DNA from: Bog-473 sp963791455
GTDB taxonomy: Bacteria > Actinomycetota > Acidimicrobiia > Acidimicrobiales > RAAP-2
NCBI GenBank assembly: GCA_963791455.1
Contig: CAWBSM010000002.1
Span: 248,001 to 312,000, forward strand
Length of the DNA stretch: 64,000 nt
Direction: 5' to 3'
Position numbers and translations under genes: made by a program. Positions 1 through 7,520 of the stretch are shown piece after piece (within the stretch, counting starts at the first letter, position 1; each line of letters starts with the position of its first letter). The notes under the pieces were generated by a model. It saw nothing but the letters and a program-made list of their open reading frames with translations. It was not told where the DNA came from and searched no databases.

Positions 1-201
1 CCGGAGGAAGAAGCGGGCGAATTCCCATCCGACGACGGCAGAGATCAGCTCGTCGCGCCCGCCCGGGAAGTAGCGGTACACCGTCGCCCGCGAAACGCCC
101 GCTTCGCGCGCCGCGTCCTCGACGGTCGTCTTGGCCAGGCCCCAACGTGCGACACAGGCGTAGGTCGCCTGCAGAAGCCGCTCTCGAACCTCGGGGTTCA
201 C
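1..201 (-). CDS. TetR-family transcriptional regulator, N-terminal part (cut by window edge)
   Basis: The 67 visible codons hold a complete TetR-type helix-turn-helix. There is a first helix with RERLLQATYACVARWG, then the recognition segment TTVEDAAREAGVSRATVYRYF, of which VSRATVYRYF is the hallmark. The ligand-binding C-terminal domain lies beyond base 1, so the regulated genes and ligand cannot be guessed. The start is a GTG whose last bases overlap the dapB stop (GTGA), so translation is probably coupled to dapB. The reading is too short to assign a subfamily. Confidence in the family is high. Confidence 0.85.
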   Translation of the reverse strand, partial: MNPEVRERLLQATYACVARWGLAKTTVEDAAREAGVSRATVYRYFPGGRDELISAVVGWEFARFFLR

Positions 202-983
202 AGGCCGAGCAACGTCTCGAGGCCAACCGTAAGCCCCGGGCGGCCGGCCACCGAACGCACGGCGAGCAGGACACCCGGCATGAAGGAGCGCCGGTCGTAC
301 GAGTCGTGACGGAGGCTCAGGCTCTGGCCCGTCGCACCGAAGATGACCTCTTCGTGTGCGACCAGACCAGGGAGGCGTACGGAGTGGAGGCGGACGCCGG
401 CGGGGCCTTCAGCGCCGCGCGGCCCGGGCAGTACGAAATCCGTCGTCGGGTCCGCCGGCAGCGGACCGCTGCCGGCGGATCGGCGCGCCTCGGCGATGGC
501 CGCTGCCGTCTGCATGGCCGTACCCGACGGTGCGTCGCGTTTGGCCTGGTGGTGCAGCTCGATGACCTCGACCCCCTCCATGTGCGGCGCGGCGATGCGG
601 CAGAAGTGCAGAAGGAGGACCGCCCCGATCGCGAAGTTGGCCACGACGATGGCGTTCGCATCGTGCCCCTCGAACTGTTTCGCAATGCCGGCGAGGTCCT
701 CGTCGGACAGCCCACTCGTCCCGATGACGGCGTGGAGGCTCTGGTGCGCATAGTGCGCGGCGTTGTGGCGCACCGCGGCGGCATTGGTGAAGTCGACGAC
801 CACCTCCGCACCGAGGTCGCGCAGTGCGTTGACCTCGCCCACGATGGTCCGGCCGCTGGCGTCGGACCCGACGTGCGCCGGGTCCACGGCGGCGACCAGC
901 TCCATGTCTTGCGCTTCGGACACGGCCCGGCACACCTCTTGGCCCATGCGACCGCCGGCGCCGACCACACCGACCCTGTGCAT
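198..983 (-). CDS. dapB: 4-hydroxy-tetrahydrodipicolinate reductase
   Basis: Cytosolic NAD(P)H-dependent reductase of lysine and meso-diaminopimelate synthesis; it reduces the DapA product to tetrahydrodipicolinate. The protein is 261 aa, a normal length. The Rossmann loop GAGGRMG is at residues 8-14, DFT at 64-66, GTSG at 88-91, and the catalytic and substrate motif ELHHQAKRDAPSGTA at 142-156 with the expected His-His, Lys and Ser-Gly-Thr. It lies 9 nt after the M16 peptidase gene, the usual actinobacterial pnp-peptidase-dapB order, and ends in a 4-base overlap with a TetR gene. Confidence 0.96.
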   Translation of the reverse strand: MHRVGVVGAGGRMGQEVCRAVSEAQDMELVAAVDPAHVGSDASGRTIVGEVNALRDLGAEVVVDFTNAAAVRHNAAHYAHQSLHAVIGTSGLSDEDLAGIAKQFEGHDANAIVVANFAIGAVLLLHFCRIAAPHMEGVEVIELHHQAKRDAPSGTAMQTAAAIAEARRSAGSGPLPADPTTDFVLPGPRGAEGPAGVRLHSVRLPGLVAHEEVIFGATGQSLSLRHDSYDRRSFMPGVLLAVRSVAGRPGLTVGLETLLGL

Positions 984-992
984 GCCTGCAGG

Positions 993-2255
993 TTACCGGG
1001 CAGCCACGGCGGACCGGTGGGACTCGAAGTCGTCGGTGTCGAAGGGACCGACCGCGCTCAGCGCGCGCGGCGACTGTGCCAGCTCGGCCGCGACGTCGAG
1101 GACCTGCCAGCGCTCGACGGCGTCGACCCGGGACAACACCTCGTCGATCGAGAGCACCTTATGGTGCAGCAGGAGCGAGGCACCGATACGGCTCATGCGG
1201 GCACCCGAATCCTCCCCCGACAACAACATCTCGGCTCGCAAGTTGCCTTTGGCCACGGCGAGCTCCCGATCGGTCACGCCCTCGGTCGCCAGCAACTCGA
1301 ACTCGTCGCTGACAATGCGCAGCACCTCGTCGACGTGCTCGGGAGCCGTGCCCACGACGACCGCCAGCGAGCCGGCGTCCTGGTAGGCGGTCCGCTCCGA
1401 CCACACCGAGTACGCCAGGCCGCGCCGCTCGCGTACCTTCTGGAACAGACGGCTCGACATCCCCCCGCCCAGCACGTGGTTCAGCACGGCCAAGGCCCAG
1501 CGCCGGTCGTCGAACCGGTTGACCGAGCGCGTCCCATAGACGAGATGCGCCTGCTCGGTGGGCCGGCGCGCCACGTCCAGCGCTACCACCTTGGGCCCCG
1601 GCGTCGTGCGCTGTGGAACGGTGCCCCCGGCGGTCCCGGCGAAGCGGCGTTCCAATTCGGCTGCCACCGCCTCGTGCCGACAGTCACCGGCGACCGAGAC
1701 CACCATGTTCGCGGGTCGGTAGTGCCGGTCGAGGAACCGGCGGATGTCCTCTCGGGTGATGGCCTGTACCGACGATGCCGTCCCCAGGGTGTCGCGCCCC
1801 AGCGGGTGGTCCGGGAAGAGCGCCGACTGCCACCGCTCCGACGCCAGATCGGTTGGTTCGTCGGCGTGCATCAGGATCTCGTCGAGGATCACGGCACGCT
1901 CGGCCTCGACGTCGTCGGGGCGGAGCGCGGGCTCCCACATGATGTCGCTCAGGATGTCGAGCCCAAGCGACAGGTGATCGGAGAGGAGCCGCACGTAGAA
2001 GGTCGTGTACTCCTTCGTAGTGAAGGCGTTGCAGTCCCCGCCGACCTCGTCCAGCTCCTCGGCGATCGCCGCGGCGCTGCGGCGCTCCGTCCCCTTGAAG
2101 AGCAGGTGCTCGAGGAAATGCGATGCCCCGGCGAGCTCCTCGGGCTCGTCACGCGAGCCGGTGCCGACCCAGTAGGCAACCGCCACCGAGCGAACATCCG
2201 CCATGGTCTCGGTGACCAGACGGATGCCGCACGGCAAAAGCGATGTCTCGATCAA
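993..2255 (-). CDS. M16-family zinc metallopeptidase (processing-peptidase-like)
   Basis: 420 aa, the size of the single-unit pitrilysin/mitochondrial-processing-peptidase-like proteins found next to pnp in many Gram-positive bacteria. The inverted zinc motif HFLEH is at residues 46-50 (His46, Glu49, His50), and a downstream acidic helix containing EAERAVILDEI supplies the third ligand. Two M16 halves are visible; the second carries the R-x-Y-type segment RRGLAYSVWSE. It starts with ATG overlapping the pnp stop by ATGA. The physiological substrate of this bacterial group is not firmly known. Confidence 0.92.
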   Translation of the reverse strand: MIETSLLPCGIRLVTETMADVRSVAVAYWVGTGSRDEPEELAGASHFLEHLLFKGTERRSAAAIAEELDEVGGDCNAFTTKEYTTFYVRLLSDHLSLGLDILSDIMWEPALRPDDVEAERAVILDEILMHADEPTDLASERWQSALFPDHPLGRDTLGTASSVQAITREDIRRFLDRHYRPANMVVSVAGDCRHEAVAAELERRFAGTAGGTVPQRTTPGPKVVALDVARRPTEQAHLVYGTRSVNRFDDRRWALAVLNHVLGGGMSSRLFQKVRERRGLAYSVWSERTAYQDAGSLAVVVGTAPEHVDEVLRIVSDEFELLATEGVTDRELAVAKGNLRAEMLLSGEDSGARMSRIGASLLLHHKVLSIDEVLSRVDAVERWQVLDVAAELAQSPRALSAVGPFDTDDFESHRSAVAAR

Positions 2256-4711
2256 CGACGACGCGAGCGCCCGCGCGAGGACCGGCGGTCGTTGCCGCGG
2301 TCGCGGTCGCGATCCCCACCACGACCGCTGTCGGCGTCCACCGCCCCGGGCCCCAGATCACCCAGGTCAGCCACCAACTCGGCCTCGAACGCGTCCTCGA
2401 AGGAGAGCGTGGCGGCCTTGGACGGGCCTCCGGACGACGAGGAGGAGGAGGAGGAGGAGGAGGGCGACGCGGCGTCCCCGTTGGCGGAGTCGCCGGCGCC
2501 GGCAGCCTCCGGACCGCCCTCGGGAAGAGACGCCAGGGAGAGCGAAACCTTCCCCTGAGGGTCGATGTCGTCGACACGCACCTCGACCGACTGCCCGAGG
2601 ACGAGGACGTCCTCGACATTGTTGATGCGCTTGCCCCCGGCCAGCGAGGACAGCTTCGAGATGTGGAGCAACCCGTCTCGGCCCGGGAGCACGTTGACGA
2701 AGGCGCCGAACTTGGTGATGTTCACCACCTTGCCGGCGTAGACCTTCCCCACCTCCGCGGTGGGCGGGTCCAAGATGAGGGCGATGCGGCGCCGTGCCTC
2801 TTCCACCGCATTGCCGTCTTTGGCCCCGATCGTCACGGTGCCCACCACGCCGTCGTCGTCGACTGCGATGTCGGCTCCCGTCTCCTGCTGGAGTGTGTTG
2901 ATCACCTTGCCCTTGGGTCCGATCACCTCGCCGATCTTGTCGATCGGGATCTCCATGGAGACGATCTTCGGAGCGCTGCTGGCAACGTGATCACGCGGCT
3001 CGGAGATGGCACCGGCCATCACCCCGAGAATGGTCAGGCGGGCCTCCTTGGCCTGCAACAGCGCCCGGGCCAGCACGTCGGCCGGCAGGCCGTCGATCTT
3101 CGTGTCGAGCTGCAGAGCGGTGACCGCTTCGGCCGTGCCCGCCACCTTGAAGTCCATGTCGCCGAAGGCATCCTCGGACCCGAGGATGTCGGTCAGGGTC
3201 ACATACTTGCCGCCGTCGTGAACGAGACCCATGGCGATGCCTGCCACCGGCGCCTTGATCGGCACGCCGGCCGCCATGAGCGACAGCGTCGATCCGCACA
3301 CCGACGCCATGGAGGTGGAGCCGTTCGAAGCCAGCACGTCGGAGACCACGCGGAGTGTGTAGGGAAACTCCTCCTCGCTTGGCACCACCGGCAGCAGCGC
3401 CCGCTCGGCCAGGAGGCCGTGCCCGATCTCACGACGCTTGGGCCCGCGCATGAACCCCGTCTCGCCGGTCGAGAAGGGCGGGAAGTTGTAGTGGTGCATG
3501 TAGCGCTTCGACTCCACCGGTGTGATGGTGTCGAGCAGCTGGTTCATGCGGGGCATGCCGAGCGTGGTCACGTTGAGCACCTGCGTCTCGCCGCGCTGGA
3601 ACAGGGCCGACCCGTGGGCGGTCGGCAGCAGATCGATCTCGGCCGACAGGGGCCGGATGTCGCTGGTACCACGGCCGTCGACACGCACACCCTCTTCGAC
3701 GATCCGCTTACGCACCAGCTTCTTGGTCAGGGCGCGGATGGCCGCCTTGACCTCGTGCGCCCGCTCGGCGAACTCGTCACCCAGGCCGGCGCGGATCTCC
3801 TCGCCGGCCGCGTCGAGCGCGGCATTGCGCGCGGCCTTGCTCGTCACGAGGTTGGCCTTGGCGATGGGCTCGGTCCCCAACGCCTCCACCCGTGCCCACA
3901 CGTCCTCCCCGTAGTCGGTGAGGGTCGAGAACGGGATGGTCTCGATCGGACCCCGCGCCGCGGTGTACGCCTCGACCAGCCGGCGCTGCAGGTTGATCGA
4001 TTCGCGGATCCACTGCTTGGATGCCTCGAGGCCCTCGGCCAGCACCTCCTCGGTGACCTTGGGGGCGCCCGCCGCGTAGAAGGACCACGACTTCTCGCTT
4101 CCGCCGGCCTCCACCATCATGATGGCGATCTCGCTTCCGGCGTCCTCGGTCAGGGCACGACCGGCCACCACGAGCTCGAAGGTCGACGCCTCGCCCTCCT
4201 CGAAGGTCGGATGCGGGATCCAGGTGCCCTCGGTGGTGTAGGCCATCCGCACGGCCCCGATGGGTCCGTCGAAGGGGATGCCCGAGATCATGAGCGCGGC
4301 CGACGCGGCGTTGATGGCCAGCACGTCGTGGGGGTTGACCTGGTCGGCCCCGACGATCGTCCCGACGATGTGGACCTCGTTGCGAAAGCCCTCGGGGAAG
4401 GACGGCCGCAGTGGGCGGTCGATGAGTCGGTCGGTCAGGATGGCCTGGTCCGAGGCCTTGCCCTCCCGGCGGAAGAACGAACCCGGGATCTTGCCGGCGG
4501 CGTAAGCCCGCTCCTCGATGTCGACGGTCAGGGGGAAGAAGTCGGTCCCCTCCCGTACCGAGCGGGCTGCGGTGGCGGTGGCCACGACGATGGTGTCGCC
4601 GATCCGCGCCAGCACGGCGCCGTCAGCCAGTTGGGCGAGTTTCCCCGCCTCGAAGGACATGGTGCGGTCGGTCCCGCTGATCGGGGCCGACAGGGAAATG
4701 GCGTCAGCCAT
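2252..4711 (-). CDS. pnp: Polyribonucleotide nucleotidyltransferase (PNPase)
   Basis: 3'-5' phosphorolytic exoribonuclease and RNA polymerising enzyme. 819 aa: two RNase PH-like domains (about 1-230 and 320-560) joined by a helical linker, a KH domain with the GxxG loop IGPKGK (about residues 585-640), then an S1 domain (TKFGAFVNVLPGRDGLLHIS, about 660-725). The extra C-terminal tail is disordered, with a run of ten serines and an Arg/Asp-rich end (RGGDRDRDRGNDRR). The Ser run is coded by a (CTC)n-type trinucleotide tract. Gene order rpsO-pnp is the conserved one. Confidence 0.97.
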   Translation of the reverse strand: MADAISLSAPISGTDRTMSFEAGKLAQLADGAVLARIGDTIVVATATAARSVREGTDFFPLTVDIEERAYAAGKIPGSFFRREGKASDQAILTDRLIDRPLRPSFPEGFRNEVHIVGTIVGADQVNPHDVLAINAASAALMISGIPFDGPIGAVRMAYTTEGTWIPHPTFEEGEASTFELVVAGRALTEDAGSEIAIMMVEAGGSEKSWSFYAAGAPKVTEEVLAEGLEASKQWIRESINLQRRLVEAYTAARGPIETIPFSTLTDYGEDVWARVEALGTEPIAKANLVTSKAARNAALDAAGEEIRAGLGDEFAERAHEVKAAIRALTKKLVRKRIVEEGVRVDGRGTSDIRPLSAEIDLLPTAHGSALFQRGETQVLNVTTLGMPRMNQLLDTITPVESKRYMHHYNFPPFSTGETGFMRGPKRREIGHGLLAERALLPVVPSEEEFPYTLRVVSDVLASNGSTSMASVCGSTLSLMAAGVPIKAPVAGIAMGLVHDGGKYVTLTDILGSEDAFGDMDFKVAGTAEAVTALQLDTKIDGLPADVLARALLQAKEARLTILGVMAGAISEPRDHVASSAPKIVSMEIPIDKIGEVIGPKGKVINTLQQETGADIAVDDDGVVGTVTIGAKDGNAVEEARRRIALILDPPTAEVGKVYAGKVVNITKFGAFVNVLPGRDGLLHISKLSSLAGGKRINNVEDVLVLGQSVEVRVDDIDPQGKVSLSLASLPEGGPEAAGAGDSANGDAASPSSSSSSSSSSGGPSKAATLSFEDAFEAELVADLGDLGPGAVDADSGRGGDRDRDRGNDRRSSRGRSRRR

Positions 4712-4754
4712 GATGCTCCTCGTCTGTCGGGGGCATCTCCGTTGCTGGTTCCCA

Positions 4755-4766
4755 GTGGTCGACCAC
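4755..4766. repeat. 12-bp perfect palindrome in the rpsO-pnp spacer
   Basis: GTGGTCGACCAC is its own reverse complement and sits in the 122-nt gap between rpsO and pnp. Nothing else in that gap is recognisable. It could be a protein site, but a chance occurrence is quite possible in DNA this GC-rich. Confidence 0.3.
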
Positions 4767-4833
4767 CTCGCACCCGAAGTGACCGGCGACTGGCAGCCAT
4801 TGGCTCGAGACGCCCGGTTCTTTGGTGCTCCCG

Positions 4834-5091
4834 CTACCTTCGGATGCCGAGGCGGCCGATGATGGTGCGGTAGCGCTCGACGTCGTTCTTGCGGACGTAG
4901 TCGAGCAGCCGGCGGCGCTGGCCGATGAGCTTCATCAGGCCGCGCCGGGTGTGGTGGTCCCCCTTGTGCTCCTTCAGGTGCTCCGTGAGGTGGTTGATCC
5001 GTCCCGACAACAGGGCAATCTGCACCTCGGGAGAGCCGGTGTCACTGTCGTGCAGCCGGTACTCGGCGATGGTGGCCTGTGTGTCGGGCAT
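4834..5091 (-). CDS. rpsO: 30S ribosomal protein S15
   Basis: Primary 16S rRNA-binding protein of the small-subunit platform. 85 aa, close to the usual 88-89. The conserved core DTGSPEVQIALLSGRI and NHLTEHLKEHKGDHHTRRG leads into GLMKLIGQRRRLLDYV, with the C-terminal RYRTIIGRLGIRR. The ATG at 5091 was chosen because the protein then begins like other S15s and a GAGGT ribosome-binding sequence lies just upstream. The open frame extends further upstream but only through the antisense-like ribF overlap. Confidence 0.97.
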   Translation of the reverse strand: MPDTQATIAEYRLHDSDTGSPEVQIALLSGRINHLTEHLKEHKGDHHTRRGLMKLIGQRRRLLDYVRKNDVERYRTIIGRLGIRR

Positions 5092-5152
5092 GAAAAAAGG
5101 ACCTCGAAGACGGTGTCGGAGTGCGCCGGGGACCTTCTCCCGGCCGCCTGCC

Positions 5153-5161
5153 ATGCTAGCA
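5153..5161 (-). promoter_or_regulatory. Possible extended -10 promoter for rpsO
   Basis: On the minus strand the sequence reads TGC-TAGCAT, an extended -10 (TGn plus TANNNT) about 60 nt before the rpsO start. TTCCCT, 17 nt further upstream, would be a weak -35. This is inferred from sequence only. Confidence 0.35.
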
Positions 5162-5173
5162 GCCGGCCGCTGA

Positions 5174-6124
5174 TCAGGGAAGATCGGCCGACGCCAGCAC
5201 CTGCTCGGTCGCCGCCACGTCGGCCCGCATCTGGGCCACCAGGGCGTCGATGGAGTCGAAGCGCTGCTCGTCGCGCAAGCGGTGGGCGAAGGAGACCCGG
5301 GCCCGCTCGCCGTAGAGATCGTCCTCGAAGTGCAGGAGGTAGGCCTCCACCAGTATCGGGGCGGTGCCCGGCTCGTAGAAGGTGGGCCGGCGTCCCACCG
5401 AGATGGCAGCCCGGTGCACCGAGCCGTCGGGCCGCCGGTAGTGCCCGGCGTAGACGGCGTCCGCCGGTAACGCGATGTCATCGGGAACGGCCAGGTTGGC
5501 GGTCGGGAACCCCAGTTCGGGACCGCCGCGACCGTCTCCGTGGACGACGATGCCACGGACTTCGTGCGGACGGCCCAACAGGCGCGCCGCCCCTTCCACG
5601 TCGCCTTGGGCGATCAGCGCTCGGATGCGGGTGGAGGACACCGGGTCGGGCCCGTCACCGGTCAGCCCGAAGCCGACCACCTCGAAGCCGTATTCGGCCC
5701 CGAGCCGGCGCAGCAGGTCGATGTTGCCCCGGCGGCCGTGCCCGAAGTGGAAGTCCTCCCCCACCTCAACGAGCCGGGCGGACAACTCGTCGACCAGCAC
5801 CTCCTTCACGAAGTCCTCGGCCGACTCGTCGGCCCGGGCCTGGTCGAACGGCACCACGAGCGTGCGATCGATGCCGCACTCGGCCAACAGCTCGAGCCTC
5901 TGCTCGAGGCCGGTCAGCTGCTTGGGGGCGGACTCGGGGCGCACGACCGAGGCGGGGTGGCGGTCGAAGGTGACCACCACGGTGGAGAGGCCGGCAGCCT
6001 GGGCGCGCGCGCTGAGGTCGCGCAAGAGGGCCCGGTGTCCGAGGTGGACACCGTCGTACGCTCCTATGGTGACGGCGGTTCCCGACCCTGACATCGCGAC
6101 CGAGGGTAGTCCGGTGACCGTCAC
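5174..6124 (-). CDS. ribF: Bifunctional riboflavin kinase / FAD synthetase
   Basis: Makes FMN from riboflavin and FAD from FMN in the cytosol. 316 aa. The N-terminal nucleotidyltransferase has GAYDGVHLGHR near residue 22 and the ISSTRIR-like segment VSSTRIRALI; the C-terminal flavokinase has GRGGPELGFPTANL and the acidic metal/substrate segment ILVEAYLLHFEDDLYG. It starts with GTG in a GTGA overlap with the truB stop; an internal ATG at 6094 would give a 306-aa protein and cannot be excluded. The truB-ribF-rpsO order is typical of Gram-positive bacteria. Confidence 0.94.
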   Translation of the reverse strand: MTVTGLPSVAMSGSGTAVTIGAYDGVHLGHRALLRDLSARAQAAGLSTVVVTFDRHPASVVRPESAPKQLTGLEQRLELLAECGIDRTLVVPFDQARADESAEDFVKEVLVDELSARLVEVGEDFHFGHGRRGNIDLLRRLGAEYGFEVVGFGLTGDGPDPVSSTRIRALIAQGDVEGAARLLGRPHEVRGIVVHGDGRGGPELGFPTANLAVPDDIALPADAVYAGHYRRPDGSVHRAAISVGRRPTFYEPGTAPILVEAYLLHFEDDLYGERARVSFAHRLRDEQRFDSIDALVAQMRADVAATEQVLASADLP

Positions 6125-6996
6125 CGCCCGGCCAATACGACGGCCGGGCGAATCCGGTCGGTGCCGGTCGCCTCGTAGACGGCCAGCAGGTTTCCCGCGG
6201 TGTCGAGCAGGGCCCAGGGCCCGTCACCTAAGGCCCCGAGCGGCACCTTGTCCAGGGGAAGTCCGGTGCGGATCGAGGCCGCGACGGAGGGATCGACGGT
6301 CACCGCGTCGAGGTCGCGCATGGACTCGGCTGGCGTGAGGACCACGTCGGAGCCGATGCGGTCGAGCGGACGCATCTCTGGCGCGCCGAAGGACCCGATG
6401 CGGGTGCGCCGCAGGTTGGCCACGTGCGCCCCTCCGCCGAGCGCCTTCCCGAGGTCGTGGGCGAGCGAGCGGATGTAAGTCCCCGACGAACACTCGACCT
6501 CGGCCCGGTACACACCCGGCCGGGTGGGTTCAGGCACGGTGTCGAAGCGGTAGACGGTCACGCCCCGGGCGGGCCGCTCCACCTCGACGCCCTGGCGCGC
6601 CAGATCGTGCAGCCGGCGCCCGCCCACCTTCACCGCGGACACCATCGGTGGCACCTGCTCGATGTCCCCGGTCAGCGCCTCGGAGGCGGCCCGCACCATC
6701 TCGGGCGTGACATGTCCGATGTCATAGGTCCCGACCACCTCGCCCGAGGCGTCGAGGGTCGACGTGGCGGTCCCGAGCACGATGTCCGTCGTGTACGTCT
6801 TGGGCAGCGCGGTCAGGAAGCGCAGCAGACGCGTGGCCCGCCCCAAACCGACCAGCAACATGCCCGTGGCGTCGGGGTCGAGGGTTCCGGCGTGACCGAC
6901 CCGGCGCTGGCCGAAGATGCGCCGGCACCGGGCCACGACGTCGTGGGAGGTCCACCCCGCCTCCTTGTCGACCACGACGAGGCCGTCGACGCTCAT
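6121..6996 (-). CDS. truB: tRNA pseudouridine(55) synthase
   Basis: Converts U55 to pseudouridine in the T-loop of tRNAs. 291 aa from the ATG at 6996 (MSVDGLVVVDKEAGWTSHDV), which fits the family start and has AGGGAG upstream. A longer open frame runs back into rbfA but is not family-like. The catalytic Asp is D40 in GHAGTLDPDATGMLLVG. The C-terminal part resembles the TruB C-terminal/PUA-like region. It is the last upstream partner of ribF, with a 4-base overlap. Confidence 0.95.
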   Translation of the reverse strand: MSVDGLVVVDKEAGWTSHDVVARCRRIFGQRRVGHAGTLDPDATGMLLVGLGRATRLLRFLTALPKTYTTDIVLGTATSTLDASGEVVGTYDIGHVTPEMVRAASEALTGDIEQVPPMVSAVKVGGRRLHDLARQGVEVERPARGVTVYRFDTVPEPTRPGVYRAEVECSSGTYIRSLAHDLGKALGGGAHVANLRRTRIGSFGAPEMRPLDRIGSDVVLTPAESMRDLDAVTVDPSVAASIRTGLPLDKVPLGALGDGPWALLDTAGNLLAVYEATGTDRIRPAVVLAGR

Positions 6997-7117
6997 CGAG
7001 GGCGCTCCCTGGCCGGCACGGGGTTCGCCAAACTGGGAACCGACAGCGACACCGATGGAGCCACGGCCGGGCCGGCCCGATCGATCCAGCCCATCCGACC
7101 TGCCCCCATGGACGGCC

Positions 7118-7483
7118 TCACGGCTCGTCGGCCGGAGTCTCCCCCTCGTGCAACCCACGCAGGAGCTCTTCGACCCGGGAACCGGCGGCGATAGCCGGAT
7201 CAGCCCGGAAGCTCAGCCGGGGCGTGCGCTTCATCGTCATCTGCGCCCCCACGATGCGCTGGAGATGCGCCCGCCGCTCCTCCAGGACCATGGACGTCTG
7301 GTCGTCCAGGGAGGCCAGGTACACGACCGCGGTCCGCATGTCCGCGGCGGTGTCGACCGAGGTCACGGTCACCATCGGCAGCTCATCGGCGTCGACCAGC
7401 CGCTCGAGCTCCTCGGCGACCACCTGTCGCAACACTTGGTTGACCCGCAACGCTCGCGGGTATGTCGCCGTCCGCCGTCTCAC
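7118..7483 (-). CDS. rbfA: 30S ribosome-binding factor A
   Basis: Late-stage 30S assembly factor binding near helix 1 of 16S rRNA. 121 aa, normal. It shows the KH-like fold sequence, with N-terminal RVNQVLRQVVAEELERLVD, the central VTVTSVDTAADMRTAVVYLA and C-terminal KRTPRLSFRADPAI. The start is GTG. It follows infB by 37 nt. The 121-nt gap to truB contains nothing recognisable; the DHH-type phosphoesterase gene often found here in other actinomycetes is absent. Confidence 0.94.
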   Translation of the reverse strand: MRRRTATYPRALRVNQVLRQVVAEELERLVDADELPMVTVTSVDTAADMRTAVVYLASLDDQTSMVLEERRAHLQRIVGAQMTMKRTPRLSFRADPAIAAGSRVEELLRGLHEGETPADEP

Positions 7484-7520
7484 AGCGTCAGCTCCTCAGC
7501 TCGTCCCGTTCGAGAGCCCC

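Noticed and set aside
147..4873. Very long plus-strand open frames (803 and 876 codons) opposite dapB, the M16 gene and pnp
   Set aside because: They are antisense shadows of well-recognised minus-strand genes. Their translations are Arg/His/Gly-rich without any family motif, which is typical of high-GC DNA.
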